The notes under the pieces are model-generated. The model did no database searches. It was not told where the DNA came from and worked only from the letters and a program-made list of their open reading frames with translations. A program made the position numbers and the translations under genes. A stretch of 64,000 bases of DNA from G965212025 sp965215765 (GTDB lineage: Bacteria; Pseudomonadota; Gammaproteobacteria; Poriferisulfidales; Oxydemutatoraceae), in assembly GCA_965215765.1 (NCBI GenBank), contig OZ244118.1, positions 496,001-560,000 on the forward strand, written 5' to 3'. Below are positions 1 to 8,777 of the stretch, piece after piece (position 1 is the first letter of the stretch; every line of letters starts with the position of its first letter).

Positions 1-1550
1 TCGGCGTGGTGGGCAGTGCCGCAGACGACTGGAGTCTGGGTGAGGTCGTGTGGATTTTTACCGTTGCCATCGTTTTTCTCGGACTTGCTGCGGCGTTTGC
101 CGGTCGCTGGCTGGAAACCGTTGGTCCGCGCACGGTAGGCATTGTTGCTGCCTTGTGTTGGGGTGGCGGCTACATTGTCGGCAGTGCCGGCATTGCCACG
201 CACCAGCTTTGGCTGGTCTATCTCGGTTATGGCGCCATTGGCGGATGCGGGCTGGGGTTGGGCTATGTCTCGCCCGTGAGTACGCTCATTCGCTGGTTTC
301 CGGACAGGCGGGGGATGGCGACCGGTATGGCCATCATGGGTTTTGGTGGTGGTGCCATCCTGGCAACGCCTCTTAAAGGGTATCTGCTCCGCATGTTTTA
401 CGAGGCCCCGGAATATCTGGGGGTCGAGTCGGCGGTCAATCTGGTGACCCGGGGTGGGCGTCGTTTCGTGGAAATGGGCAACGAGCTGAAAGAGGTTGTC
501 GTTGTCGGTGCCAATGAGGTCAGCAAAATGGTGGTTCCTGGCGATCCCGGTGTCTATCTTGTGGGGACTGGTTCCATAGGTGCCTGGCAGACTTTTTTGA
601 TCATCGGGCTGATTTACTTCGTGATCATGATCATTGCCTCAATGAGTTACCGGGTGCCTGCTCCGGACTGGAAACCGGAAGGCTGGGAGCCGCCGAACAC
701 CGATGTGGCGAAAAAGAAGATGATCAGTGACAGTCACGTTGACATCGATCAGGCGTTGAAGACTCCTCAGTTTTACCAGCTTTGGATTGTCTTGTGTTTC
801 AACGTCACAGCCGGAATCGGCGTTATCGGTGTTGCCAAGACCATGATGTCTGACATTTTCGGCACAACTTTGCCGAACATTGTCGATGGTTCCTTTGCGG
901 CTTTTTACGTGCTAATGATCAGTGTTTTCAACATGATCGGGCGCTTCCTCTGGGCGAGCACGTCGGACTACATCGGGCGCAAGAATACGTACTGGCTGTT
1001 TTTTGTAGGCGGCATCTTGCTGTATCTCTCGATTCCGTATGCGGCGCAGCAGGTAAACGTCAATCCTGCGGTGTTCTGGCTGGTTTTCTTTTATGCCTCC
1101 ACCATGATTATTTTCACTTTCTACGGCGGCGGCTTTGCGACGATTCCGGCCTATCTTGCGGACATTTTTGGCACCCACCACGTCGGCGGCATTCACGGCA
1201 GGTTATTGACAGCCTGGAGCGCGGCAGGGGTGCTTGGACCTTTGGCAATCACGACCCTCAGACAGCACTCTTTGACAGAGTCCATCCATGACTTGGCAGC
1301 GAAAATCAGCCCGGAAAGATTTTTGGAAACCTTTGGAGCGGGAATGGAACAGTTGAACCTGCTGGTCGAGCAGAAGACCGTCACGCTCGCCAAGCTCATG
1401 GAGATCGCTCCGCCCGGCACGATTGACCCGACTGCGAACCTTTACAACACGACCATGTATCTGATGGCTTTTCTGCTTTTGCTGGCGTTGGTATCCAATG
1501 CTTTCATGCGGCCGGTTCATGCTCGGCACCACTTGAAGGACACCTCTTGA
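1..1550 (+). CDS. MFS transporter, oxalate/formate antiporter (OFA) family, 5' end outside window
   Basis: The reading frame is already open at the window edge, so the true start and probably the first membrane helix lie upstream. About 514 residues are visible. They form many hydrophobic helices, with the typical MFS loop 'FPDRRGMATGMAIMGFGGG' after the first helices and a second half carrying 'GRFLWASTSDYIGRKN'. The family moves small carboxylates by antiport or symport across the inner membrane. A roughly 90-residue insertion between helices 5 and 6 (near 400-590) is predicted extramembrane and occurs in some OFA members. The substrate cannot be told from sequence. The gene runs towards the Pal gene, separated from it by the 61-bp repeat array. 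Confidence 0.8.
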   Translation, partial: GVVGSAADDWSLGEVVWIFTVAIVFLGLAAAFAGRWLETVGPRTVGIVAALCWGGGYIVGSAGIATHQLWLVYLGYGAIGGCGLGLGYVSPVSTLIRWFPDRRGMATGMAIMGFGGGAILATPLKGYLLRMFYEAPEYLGVESAVNLVTRGGRRFVEMGNELKEVVVVGANEVSKMVVPGDPGVYLVGTGSIGAWQTFLIIGLIYFVIMIIASMSYRVPAPDWKPEGWEPPNTDVAKKKMISDSHVDIDQALKTPQFYQLWIVLCFNVTAGIGVIGVAKTMMSDIFGTTLPNIVDGSFAAFYVLMISVFNMIGRFLWASTSDYIGRKNTYWLFFVGGILLYLSIPYAAQQVNVNPAVFWLVFFYASTMIIFTFYGGGFATIPAYLADIFGTHHVGGIHGRLLTAWSAAGVLGPLAITTLRQHSLTESIHDLAAKISPERFLETFGAGMEQLNLLVEQKTVTLAKLMEIAPPGTIDPTANLYNTTMYLMAFLLLLALVSNAFMRPVHARHHLKDTS

Positions 1551-1670
1551 AGGACATCTCTTGAGGCCATTTCCTCTGTCGGTGGCAGCAAGGCAGAGGG
1601 GAAGGGTGCAGGATCCAGAATACACAGACTCCACGGGAGCGAACGAACCTTCACTAATTGAAGAGTAGCG

Positions 1671-2520
1671 AAGACCTGTGTCCAATCAGTCGGTGTTTGT
1701 GTTGTGTGCCGGCTGGATGAACGCTTGCGCGAAGACCTGTGTCTAATCAGTCGGTGTTTGTGTTGTGTGCCGCTGGATGAACGCTTGCGCGTAGACCTGT
1801 GTCCAATCAGTCGGTGTTTGCGTTGTGTGCCGGTTGGATGAACGCTTGTGCGCAGACCTGCGCCTGATCAGTCGGGACTTGTGTTGTGTGCCGGCTGGAT
1901 GAACGCATGCGCGCAGACCTGGTCTGATCAGTCGGGGGTTGTGTTGTGTGCCGGCTGGATGAACGCTTGCGCGCAGACCTGCGTCCAATCGGTCGGGGTT
2001 TGTGTTGTGTGCCGGCTGGATGAACGCTTGCGCGCAGATCTGCGCCTAATCAGTCGGTGTTTGTGTTGTGTGCTGGCTGGATGAGCTTGCGCGCAGACCT
2101 GTGTCCAATCAGTCGGGGATTGCGTTGTGTGCCGGCTGGATGAGCTTGCGCGCAGACCCGCGTCCAATCAGTCGGGGTTTGTGTTGTGTGCTGGCTGGAT
2201 GAACGCTTGCGCACAGACCTGCGTCCAATCAGTCTGGGTTTGCGTTGTGTGCCGGCTGGATGAACGCTTGCGCGCAGACCTGTGTCCAATCAGTCGGGGT
2301 TTGCGTTGTGTGCTGGCTGGATGAACGCTTGTGCGCAGACCTGCGCCTGATCAGTCGGGGCTTGCATTGTGTGCCGGCTGGATGAATGCTTGCGCGCAGA
2401 CCTGCGTCCAATCAGTCGGTGTTTGTGTTGTGTGCCGGCTGGATGAACGCTTGCTCGCAGACCTGTGTCCAATCAGTCGGGGCTTGCGTTGTGTGCCGGC
2501 TGGAAGAACGCTTGAGTTGT
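1671..2520. repeat. Minisatellite of about 14 copies of a 59-62 bp unit
   Basis: Fourteen near-identical units follow head to tail. The anchor 'CAATCAGTCGG' recurs at roughly 1684, 1745, 1806, 1866, 1925, 1986, 2046, 2107, 2167, 2226, 2287, 2348, 2408 and 2469. Each unit continues through 'TGTGCCGGCTGGATGAACG'. The array fills the space between two convergent genes (MFS and pal). Units vary by 1-3 bases, so no reading frame persists; ORFs across it on both strands are repeat artefacts. There are no variable spacers, so it is not a CRISPR. The short stretch 1551-1670 upstream holds no gene. Confidence 0.9.
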
Positions 2521-2530
2521 TGAGTCCGCT

Positions 2531-3136
2531 TTACTGCTTGTAAAGGATTTCAACCCGTCGATTCTGCGCGTAATCTTCATTGCTCGTTCCATCTACGGCT
2601 GGTCTTTCTTCGCCATAGCTGACCCAGGTGATCTGGATTGTTGGTACCTGGTGTGCCAAAAGGAAGTTCCTGACTGACAGGGCGCGTCTTTCTCCGAGGG
2701 CAATGTTGTAGCTTGCAGAACCTCGTTCGTCTGTATGTCCTTCAAGGATTGCCTTGGCGTTCGGGTTGCTTCTCAGATATTCCGCATGGTTACGCAGCAC
2801 CTCACGTCCCTCTTCCTTTATTTGCGAGCGGTTGTATTCAAAGTAAACCACGTTGTAGCGCAGTTTGGGTTCAAAGCTCACTGATTCTTCGTATGGCACA
2901 CCGAGTTCGGCGATTACCTCTTCTCCGTACAGGTCAGAGCTGGTTCCCACCTCCCCGCTTTCGTAGATCTCGGGCTCTTGCCATTCGGCAGAAGAATCCG
3001 GGGTTTCTCCCTCGTTCTCTTCCCACGGCTGAGGTGCCAACGTCCCGTCTGCTTCCATTCTTGTCGCTGTGCAACTCACAAGAAAAATCGCAGCCATCGC
3101 CGATGTTGCCAAGGTGTATAAAGAATGTTTGTGCAT
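2531..3136 (-). CDS. pal: Peptidoglycan-associated lipoprotein (Pal-like, OmpA C-terminal domain)
   Basis: The protein has 201 residues. It starts with a lipoprotein signal: a basic N-terminus, a hydrophobic stretch and the lipobox LVSC (Cys22), so it should be lipidated and sorted to the outer membrane. Residues ~95-201 form an OmpA/Pal peptidoglycan-binding domain, with 'YFEYNRSQI', 'EGHTDERGS', 'YNIALGERRA' and the closing 'NRRVEILYK'. The segment between is acidic and low in complexity. I chose the start at 3136 because it places the lipobox correctly; the frame is open further upstream but that part is not signal-like. In the family this protein works with Tol proteins in envelope constriction. 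No tolB lies next to it here, so an unrelated OmpA-like lipoprotein remains possible. Confidence 0.8.
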   Translation of the reverse strand: MHKHSLYTLATSAMAAIFLVSCTATRMEADGTLAPQPWEENEGETPDSSAEWQEPEIYESGEVGTSSDLYGEEVIAELGVPYEESVSFEPKLRYNVVYFEYNRSQIKEEGREVLRNHAEYLRSNPNAKAILEGHTDERGSASYNIALGERRALSVRNFLLAHQVPTIQITWVSYGEERPAVDGTSNEDYAQNRRVEILYKQ

Positions 3137-3485
3137 CACGCAGACAGGGTGCTCCGATCCGGGCGGAGCATAGCAAAAACAGCCGCCTGTAAAAAGAGGG
3201 ATTGAGCATGTTCGTCTCGTTATTGGGGCAGGCTGGTGTCTCATTGCCAGGCCAGGTGAGTCATGCCGGCGGATCGTTGTGTGCTTTGCCGCCTGCGCAC
3301 GTACTTGCAAGTTCTTGCACCGGTTGGGTTCACGCTTTAGTATGTGACTCCCTACAAACGCGCTTTCAAATGTTGTCGCAGTCGGGAACACTGGCTGCCG
3401 GATTGCTTTTTAAGTATCTTTAGCGTGATGGTTTGTTTCCCCGCTATTTCGGGGTGCCGCTTAATAAGGACGGTTTTCATAAACA
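3137..3485. other. Divergent intergenic region between pal and rpsF
   Basis: No convincing gene is present. The region must hold the promoters for the minus-strand pal gene and the plus-strand ribosomal operon. The one clear structure is the small hairpin just before rpsF, listed separately. Confidence 0.5.
3439..3475 (+). promoter_or_regulatory. Hairpin in the rpsF leader, candidate S6:S18 autoregulatory site
   Basis: A perfect 5-bp stem CCCCG/CGGGG with a six-base loop lies at 3439-3454. It is followed by 'TGCCGCTTAATAAGGACGG' ending close to the rpsF start. Ribosomal S6:S18 complexes are known to bind leader RNAs with a CCG-containing bulge in many bacteria. The position fits and a CCG is present, but I cannot confirm the full fold. 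Confidence 0.3.
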
Positions 3486-4256
3486 ATGGAACATTACGAA
3501 ATAATTTTCATGGTACACCCGCAACATAGCGATCAGGTGCCTTCAATAGTCAATAAATACAAGTCCATTGTTCGGGCCGGTAAAGGCCATGTACACCGGT
3601 TTGAGGACTGGGGTTTGCGTAGCCTCGCCTACCAGATTCAGAAAATGAAGAACGCGCATTACGTGCTTTTGAACTTGGAATGCAATGCGGATTCTTTGGC
3701 GGAGATCAAAGAAGATTTCCGCTTTAACGAGGCTCTTTTGCGGAACCTTATTCTCAGAAAGGACGAGGCGATAACGGGTCCGTCCCCGGTGGCACTTGAG
3801 TTGAAGCGAAGTGCAGAAAAAGCAGCCAGCAGGCAGCTTGAGCAGTCGACGCGTGAAAGCAAGGCTGAAGGCGGAACGAAGCCCAAGGCGGAAGGTGGAG
3901 CGGAGCCCAAGGTGGAAGGCGGAGCGAAGCCCAAGGCGGAAGGCAGAGCGGAGCCCAAGGCTGAAGGCGGTGCGGAGTCCAAGGCGGAAGGTGGAGCGAA
4001 GCCCAAGGCTGAAGGCGGAACGAAGCCCAAGGCGGAAGGCAGAGCGAAGCCCAAGGCGGAAGGCAGAGCGGAGCCCAAGGCTGATCTTGAAGCTGCCCCT
4101 GAGAAGGAAACTTCTCCAGGCGAAGATTCGAAAGTAGAGCGTGCGGTGGCGGCAGAGCCCTTGTCCGGTTCTGATGACAGCACTTCGAAAAGTGCCGATA
4201 GTGAAACTGATAGCCACGAGGGTGGCACTGATACCAAGGAGGGAGTTGGCGAATGA
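3486..4256 (+). CDS. rpsF: 30S ribosomal protein S6 with long repetitive C-terminal tail
   Basis: Residues 1-~100 are a normal S6 ('MEHYEIIFMVHPQHSDQVP', 'EDWGLRSLAYQIQKMKNAHY', 'LRNLILRKDEAI'). S6 binds 16S rRNA with S18 in the small-subunit platform. The total of 256 residues is nearly twice the usual length. Residues ~126-197 are nine repeats of an 8-residue unit (KAEGGAKP and variants), followed by an acidic Ser/Asp/Glu-rich end. The gene is first in the rpsF-rpsR-DUF2232-rplI cluster and overlaps rpsR by four bases (ATGA), so the two are probably translationally coupled. No priB lies between rpsF and rpsR. Confidence 0.95.
   Translation: MEHYEIIFMVHPQHSDQVPSIVNKYKSIVRAGKGHVHRFEDWGLRSLAYQIQKMKNAHYVLLNLECNADSLAEIKEDFRFNEALLRNLILRKDEAITGPSPVALELKRSAEKAASRQLEQSTRESKAEGGTKPKAEGGAEPKVEGGAKPKAEGRAEPKAEGGAESKAEGGAKPKAEGGTKPKAEGRAKPKAEGRAEPKADLEAAPEKETSPGEDSKVERAVAAEPLSGSDDSTSKSADSETDSHEGGTDTKEGVGE
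3861..4076 (+). repeat. Nine in-frame 24-bp repeats in rpsF
   Basis: Nine consecutive 24-bp units (consensus AAGGCGGAAGGCGGAGCGAA plus GCCC) encode KAEG[GR][AT][KE]P. The unit is a multiple of three, so the tail stays in frame. Variation is mainly A/T and K/E exchanges at fixed positions. A tenth, partial unit (KADLEAAP) follows. Confidence 0.95.
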
Positions 4257-4522
4257 CTGACCAGGAACGACAAACAAAGCCGTCATCGGGTAATGCCAGA
4301 AAAATTGACGATATCGATTACAAGGATGTTGATTTTTTGAGCAAATTCACGGCTTCAACCGGGAAAATTCTGCCGCGCCAAATCACGGGTGTCGGAGCCC
4401 GTTATCAGCGCCGTGTGGCACATGCCATCAAACTGGCTCGTTTCCTGTCTTTGCTTCCTTATACGGAAAATCACCGTCCTTTCACCGAACCTCCCGCTAC
4501 GCATGACCGCAGGTTTTCATAG
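4253..4522 (+). CDS. rpsR: 30S ribosomal protein S18
   Basis: 89 residues, with the hallmarks of S18: 'IDYKDVDFLSKFTASTGKIL', 'RQITGV' and 'RRVAHAIKLARFLSLLPYT'. It partners S6 on the 30S platform. Both the N-terminus and the C-terminal end (PPATHDRRFS) are slightly longer than in Escherichia coli S18 (75 residues). The start overlaps the rpsF stop in an ATGA arrangement. Confidence 0.96.
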   Translation: MTDQERQTKPSSGNARKIDDIDYKDVDFLSKFTASTGKILPRQITGVGARYQRRVAHAIKLARFLSLLPYTENHRPFTEPPATHDRRFS

Positions 4523-4571
4523 CCCAAGACTTGCCGGTTATTTTCTGCACAGCCTCATCCTCCGTACTTAA

Positions 4572-5503
4572 GTGAAACCACTCGCGGCGGTTGCTGTTTC
4601 CAGTGTGGGTGGGGCAACTACGCTGGTGGTGGTGTTCGGCCTGCTTTCCTTCGTTTTTCCGCCTTTGGGGCTGGTGTCCGGGGGTCTGCTTTGTTTGGTG
4701 GTTCTGAGCCATGGATTGCAGCGGGCGATCACCGTCATGGTCTTTTCGGCTGCTGCCTTGCTGCTGGTCGCGTACTTGTTGTTGCCGCAGGCGGACACAG
4801 ATGAAGCTTCCTGGCCGGGGATGCTGTTCTTGCTGGGGATACAGTGGCTGCCTTTGCTGTTCGCTTCCGAGTGGATGCGGCGGGTCAATTCTTTGTCTTT
4901 CGCGGGTCAGGCACTTGCGGCGTTGGGTCTGTTCATGGTGCTGCTGGTTGCCTGGTTTGTCCCGGATCGCGCTGCGCTTTGGGGAGTGCTGCTGGATGAT
5001 CGTGCTGGTGAATTGCTGCAGGAGTTGTTTGCTGCCGACCCGAAGATACGTGATGTCTACGAGCTGGTTCTGCAACAGATGACCGGTATCGCGTTTTTTT
5101 CTTTGGCGACTTTGATCTGGATTCCGGCGTTGATGCTTGGCAGGTGGTGGCAGAGCCAGTTATTTTCGCCAGGCAGTTTCAGTAGCGAATACGCGCATTT
5201 CAGAATGGGGAAAGTGGCTTCTGTTCTGTTGGTGGTTTTTCTGTTGCTTGCGAGCTTGAACGATAATCTGCTGATTAATGAATTGCTGCTGGTGCTGGTA
5301 CCGTTTTTTATTTTTCAGTTTGCAGCCGCACTTTATTATTTTGCAAAGGGCAGATTACAGGTCAGCCGATTGCAGGTTTTTTTTTGCACTGCATTTTTTT
5401 TCTGGCGCTATTCGTGGCGCCGCTCCTGTTTGCGTTTGTGTTCAGTTTCCTGGGCGCCATTGATGGCTTGTTCAGCAAGCGCGCCAGGTTGAAAAAGCCG
5501 TAA
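4572..5503 (+). CDS. DUF2232 family membrane protein, with a homopolymer frameshift near the 3' end
   Basis: A polytopic membrane protein of about 310 residues, with a GTG start at 4572. It sits between rpsR and rplI, the usual place for DUF2232 (YybS-like) proteins in gammaproteobacteria; its function is unknown. In the starting frame the ORF ends at 5492 with a non-hydrophobic, Arg/Cys/Ser-rich tail. Moving one frame at the T8 run (5394-5401), just after a T9 run (5377-5385), gives LALFVAPLLFAFVFSFLGAI and a basic end stopping at 5503. That looks like the genuine last helix. This is either an assembly or sequencing indel, or real slippage or phase variation at the T tract. Confidence 0.75.
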
Positions 5504-5536
5504 AGTTTGTGTTCGGGAATTTTTTAGGGGGGATAT

Positions 5537-5992
5537 ATGAAATTGGTGTTACTGTCTGATATTGAGAGTCTTGGCAAACTCGGTGATGTTGTCGACGTGA
5601 AAACGGGCTACGGGCGCAATTACCTGGTTCCGTACGGGAAGGCGTTGCATGCGACTGAAGAAAACCTGGCGGAAGTCCAGGCCAAATTGGACGAATTGGC
5701 GCGCAAAGCCGCTGAGGAGTTGGGGGTTGCCAAGCTTCGTCAGAAAAAAATCGACGGCTTGGCGATTATGATTAGCGTTCGAACCACCGAGGAAGGCAAG
5801 TTGTTCGGCTCCGTGGGTATCTCGGAAATCGTTGCAGCCATACATGAAGCCACTAACCTGGACGTACCCAAGGCTGAAGTGCGGCTTCCCGAAGGGGCCA
5901 TACGGGAGCTAGGAGATCATGAAATCACGATCGCTCTGTATCCCGAAGTCACAGCGGTCGTGAAGCTGACGCTGCAAAAACAGGAAGACTGA
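5537..5992 (+). CDS. rplI: 50S ribosomal protein L9
   Basis: 151 residues with the L9 signature 'GDVVDVKTGYGRNYLVPYGKA', a long connecting helix (~40-75), and a C-terminal domain with 'LFGSVGISEI' and 'LPEGAIRELGDHEI'. L9 binds 23S rRNA near the L1 stalk. A strong purine-rich ribosome-binding site (GGGGGG) lies just upstream. The gene is four bases from dnaB and probably cotranscribed with it. Confidence 0.96.
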   Translation: MKLVLLSDIESLGKLGDVVDVKTGYGRNYLVPYGKALHATEENLAEVQAKLDELARKAAEELGVAKLRQKKIDGLAIMISVRTTEEGKLFGSVGISEIVAAIHEATNLDVPKAEVRLPEGAIRELGDHEITIALYPEVTAVVKLTLQKQED

Positions 5993-5996
5993 AGCG

Positions 5997-7448
5997 ATGG
6001 TGGCGATTCCTCCACTTGAAGAATTGGAATCGTCGGGGCTGGAAGACATCCGGCGTCCGCCGTACTCGTTGATAGCGGAACAAGCTGTGCTCGGCGGGCT
6101 GATGCTGGACAACGAGGGCTGGGACAAGGTTGCGGATCTGATAGGCGAGGCGGACTTTTTCGTCAAAGAGCATCGCCACCTGTTTTCGGTCATTAACGCA
6201 TTGGTGCAAAATGACACGCCGTTCGACGCAGTCACCGTTTCGGAACGGATCTCTTCCAGCAAAGATGCTGTGCGTGCCGGAAAAGCCGGTGCGCTGGCGT
6301 ACTTGGCGAAAATCGCCAGCGAAACTCCCAGTGCCGCAAATATTCGTGCATACGCGGAGATCGTGCGGCAAAAGTCCATTCGTCGTGGGCTGATCGCGGC
6401 AGCCAACCAGATGATAGAAAGTTCCTATTCCGGGCAGAGTGAGGACAGCCGCATGCTGCTGGATGAGGCGGAAAAAGCGGTTTTTGAAATTGCGGATCAA
6501 GACAGCAACCGGTCAGGAGGTTTTGTTCCCATCAGTTCATTAAGCACTGCTGTCTTCGATGAGATTGACGCCTTGGGAGACTCCGGCACTGACTTGACCG
6601 GGCTGGGCACAGGATTCAAGGAAATAGACGAAAAAACTTCGGGATTGCAGAAAGGGGATTTGATCATCGTGGCCGGTCGCCCCGGAATGGGAAAAACCAG
6701 CTTCGCGTTGAACATTGTTGAACAGGTGGCGATGAAGCAAAAAGATTGCCCGGTCGCAGTTTTCAGCATGGAAATGTCGGGCAGGCAGCTGGCGATGCGT
6801 TTTTATTCTTCGCTGGCAAGAATCAAGTTGACTTCCTTACGCTCGGGAAAGCTTGAAAGCTATGAGTGGCCGCGGATGACGGCGGCGATGAAAATGATGC
6901 AGGGCAGCCGTATACACATTGATGACAGCAGTACTTTGTCGCCGGTTGAAATCCGTGCTCGGGCGCGGCGTTTGAAACGTGAGCAAGGAACCCTGGGTCT
7001 GGTCGTCGTTGATTATCTGCAGCTCATGCAGTCGTCTGTCAGGGCGGAAAACCGCACTATGGAAATCACGCATATTTCGCGCGCCTTGAAAGCCATGGCC
7101 AGAGAGCTGGACGTTCCCGTGATCGCGCTTTCCCAGTTAAATCGCAATGTTGAGCAACGTACAGACCACCGCCCGGTGTTATCGGATTTGCGGGAGTCAG
7201 GAGCGATTGAGCAGGACGCCGACTTGATTCTCTTTCTGTACCGAAAAAAAGAACATTCAGACGAGGACATTGAGCGAGGCGGGGGTTCCTACCAAGTGGA
7301 AATGGAAGCCGCCAAGCAACGTAATGGCCCGACTTTTACGACTAGTCTGACTTTCCTGGGCATGTTCACGCACTTTAAAGACTACGTCAGCGATGAGGTC
7401 GCGGACGGCGAAGGCTATACGGATGGTGGTGACCATGATTACTTTTAG
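5997..7448 (+). CDS. dnaB: Replicative DNA helicase DnaB
   Basis: 483 residues. The N-terminal domain (~20-125, 'PYSLIAEQAVLGGLMLDN') binds primase. It is joined by a linker to a RecA-like motor with Walker A 'GRPGMGKTS' (~226-234), Walker B 'LVVVDYLQLM' and 'ALSQLNRNVEQR'. The hexamer unwinds DNA at the replication fork. Length and order of domains are normal. It lies directly after rplI, as in many proteobacteria. The short C-terminal Gly/Asp-rich end is unremarkable. Confidence 0.97.
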   Translation: MVAIPPLEELESSGLEDIRRPPYSLIAEQAVLGGLMLDNEGWDKVADLIGEADFFVKEHRHLFSVINALVQNDTPFDAVTVSERISSSKDAVRAGKAGALAYLAKIASETPSAANIRAYAEIVRQKSIRRGLIAAANQMIESSYSGQSEDSRMLLDEAEKAVFEIADQDSNRSGGFVPISSLSTAVFDEIDALGDSGTDLTGLGTGFKEIDEKTSGLQKGDLIIVAGRPGMGKTSFALNIVEQVAMKQKDCPVAVFSMEMSGRQLAMRFYSSLARIKLTSLRSGKLESYEWPRMTAAMKMMQGSRIHIDDSSTLSPVEIRARARRLKREQGTLGLVVVDYLQLMQSSVRAENRTMEITHISRALKAMARELDVPVIALSQLNRNVEQRTDHRPVLSDLRESGAIEQDADLILFLYRKKEHSDEDIERGGGSYQVEMEAAKQRNGPTFTTSLTFLGMFTHFKDYVSDEVADGEGYTDGGDHDYF

Positions 7449-7603
7449 CTCGCTTCATGCTGCGAGTCCGGAGTGTCGGCGGCGCGGCGGTTGACGCGGA
7501 TCTGAGCGGTTCCCCGGTCGCGGACATGGTGAGGCGGGGGCGGGATGATGAGTCGGGGAGTGCTGGAGCTTTTCTGAAGCGCAAGCGAATTGAGTCAGTG
7601 GCA
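7449..7603. other. Gap between dnaB and the hmuU repeat array
   Basis: I see no gene here. The segment 'GGGATGATGAGTCGGGGAG' near 7540 resembles the end of the repeat unit, suggesting that a degenerate earlier copy once stood here. Confidence 0.4.
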
Positions 7604-8777
7604 GTGAACAGACATTTGGCAGCGGGCGCGTTGGAAAGCTGGCGAGTTACCCGACTGAAGCGCCGACTGATCGTCTGGTGCCTGGGGGCGGCTCTGTTGC
7701 TCGTGTTGGTTCTTGCTTCCACCGTAGGCGCCGTGCCGTTGCCATTTACCGAATTGTTTCACGCGCTCGTCGGGGACGGGACGATGAGTCTGTGGCAGTG
7801 AACAGGCGTTTGGCAGTGGGTGCGCTGGAAAGCTGGCGAGTTACCCGCCTGAAGTGCCGACTGATCGTCTGGTGCCTGGGGGCTGCTCTGTTGCTTGTGT
7901 TGGTTCTTGCTTCCACGGCAGGTGCCGTGCCGTTGCCATTTGCCGAATTGTTTCACGCGCTCGTCGGGTCTGCGACGGGACGATGAGTCAGTGGCGGTGA
8001 GAAGACATTTGGCGGTGGGCGCGCTGGAGAGCTGGCGAGTTACCCGCCTGAAGCGTCGACTGATCGTCTGGTGCTTGGGGGCGGCTTTGTTGCTTGTGTT
8101 GGTTCTTGCTTCCATGGTGGGTGCCGTGCCGCTGCCATTTGCCGAATTGTTTCACGCGCTCGTCGGGGACGGGATGATGAGTCAGTGGCAGTGAACAGAC
8201 ATTTGGCAGTGGGTGTGCTGGAAAGCTGGCGAATCACCCGACTGAAGCGCCGACTGATCGTCTGGTGCCTGGGGGCGGCTTTGTTGCTTGTGTTGGTTCT
8301 TGCTTCCATGGTGGGTGCCGTGCCGCTGCCATTTGCCGAATTGTTTCACGCGCTCGTCGGGGGCGAGACGATGAGTCAGTGGCAGTGAACAGACATTTGG
8401 CAGTGGGCGCGCTGGAAAGCTGGCGAATCACCCGACTGAAGCGCCGACTGATCGTCTGGTGCCTGGGGGCGGCTTTGCTGCTTGTGTTGGTTCTTGCTTC
8501 CACTGTAGGTGCCGTGCCGTTGCCATTTGCCGAATTGTTTCACGCGCTCGTCGGGTCTGCGACGGGACGGTGAGTCGGTGGCAGTGAGAAGACATTTGGC
8601 AGTGGGCGCGGTGGAAAGCTGGCGAATCACTCGCCTGAAGCACCTGCTGATCGTCTGGTGCCTGGGGGCGGCTTTGTTGCTCGTGTTGGTTCTTGCTTCC
8701 ACCGTAGGTGCCGTGCCGCTGCCATTTGCCGAATTGTTTCACGCGCTCGTCGGGGACGGGACGATGAGTCAGTGGCA
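7604..8777 (+). repeat. Six truncated tandem copies of the hmuU 5' end (194-199 bp units)
   Basis: Copies begin at GTG codons at 7604, 7798, 7997, 8191, 8385 and 8584; the seventh, at 8778, is the intact permease gene. Spacings are 194, 199, 194, 194, 199 and 194 bp, so neighbouring copies are in different frames. Each encodes about 62-65 residues with one hydrophobic helix (LIVWCLGAALLLVLVLAS) and ends just after the 'ELFHALVG' motif. Copies 1, 3, 4 and 6 end in CAGTGA, whose TGA overlaps the GTG start of the next copy. Copies 2 and 5 end 10 bases before the next start. Gene fragments are the safe reading, though the chain could be translated. Confidence 0.9.

Noticed and set aside
1743..2472. 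Overlapping ORFs of 60-80 codons on both strands in the 61-bp array
   Set aside because: They arise from periodic lack of stop codons in repeated sequence, have no consistent start context and no family.
1671..2520. CRISPR array
   Set aside because: Units are contiguous and alike over their whole length, with no variable spacers, and no cas genes are present.
4497..5075. Minus-strand ORF opposite the DUF2232 gene
   Set aside because: Gln/His/Arg-rich composition typical of an antisense shadow of a hydrophobic membrane-protein gene.
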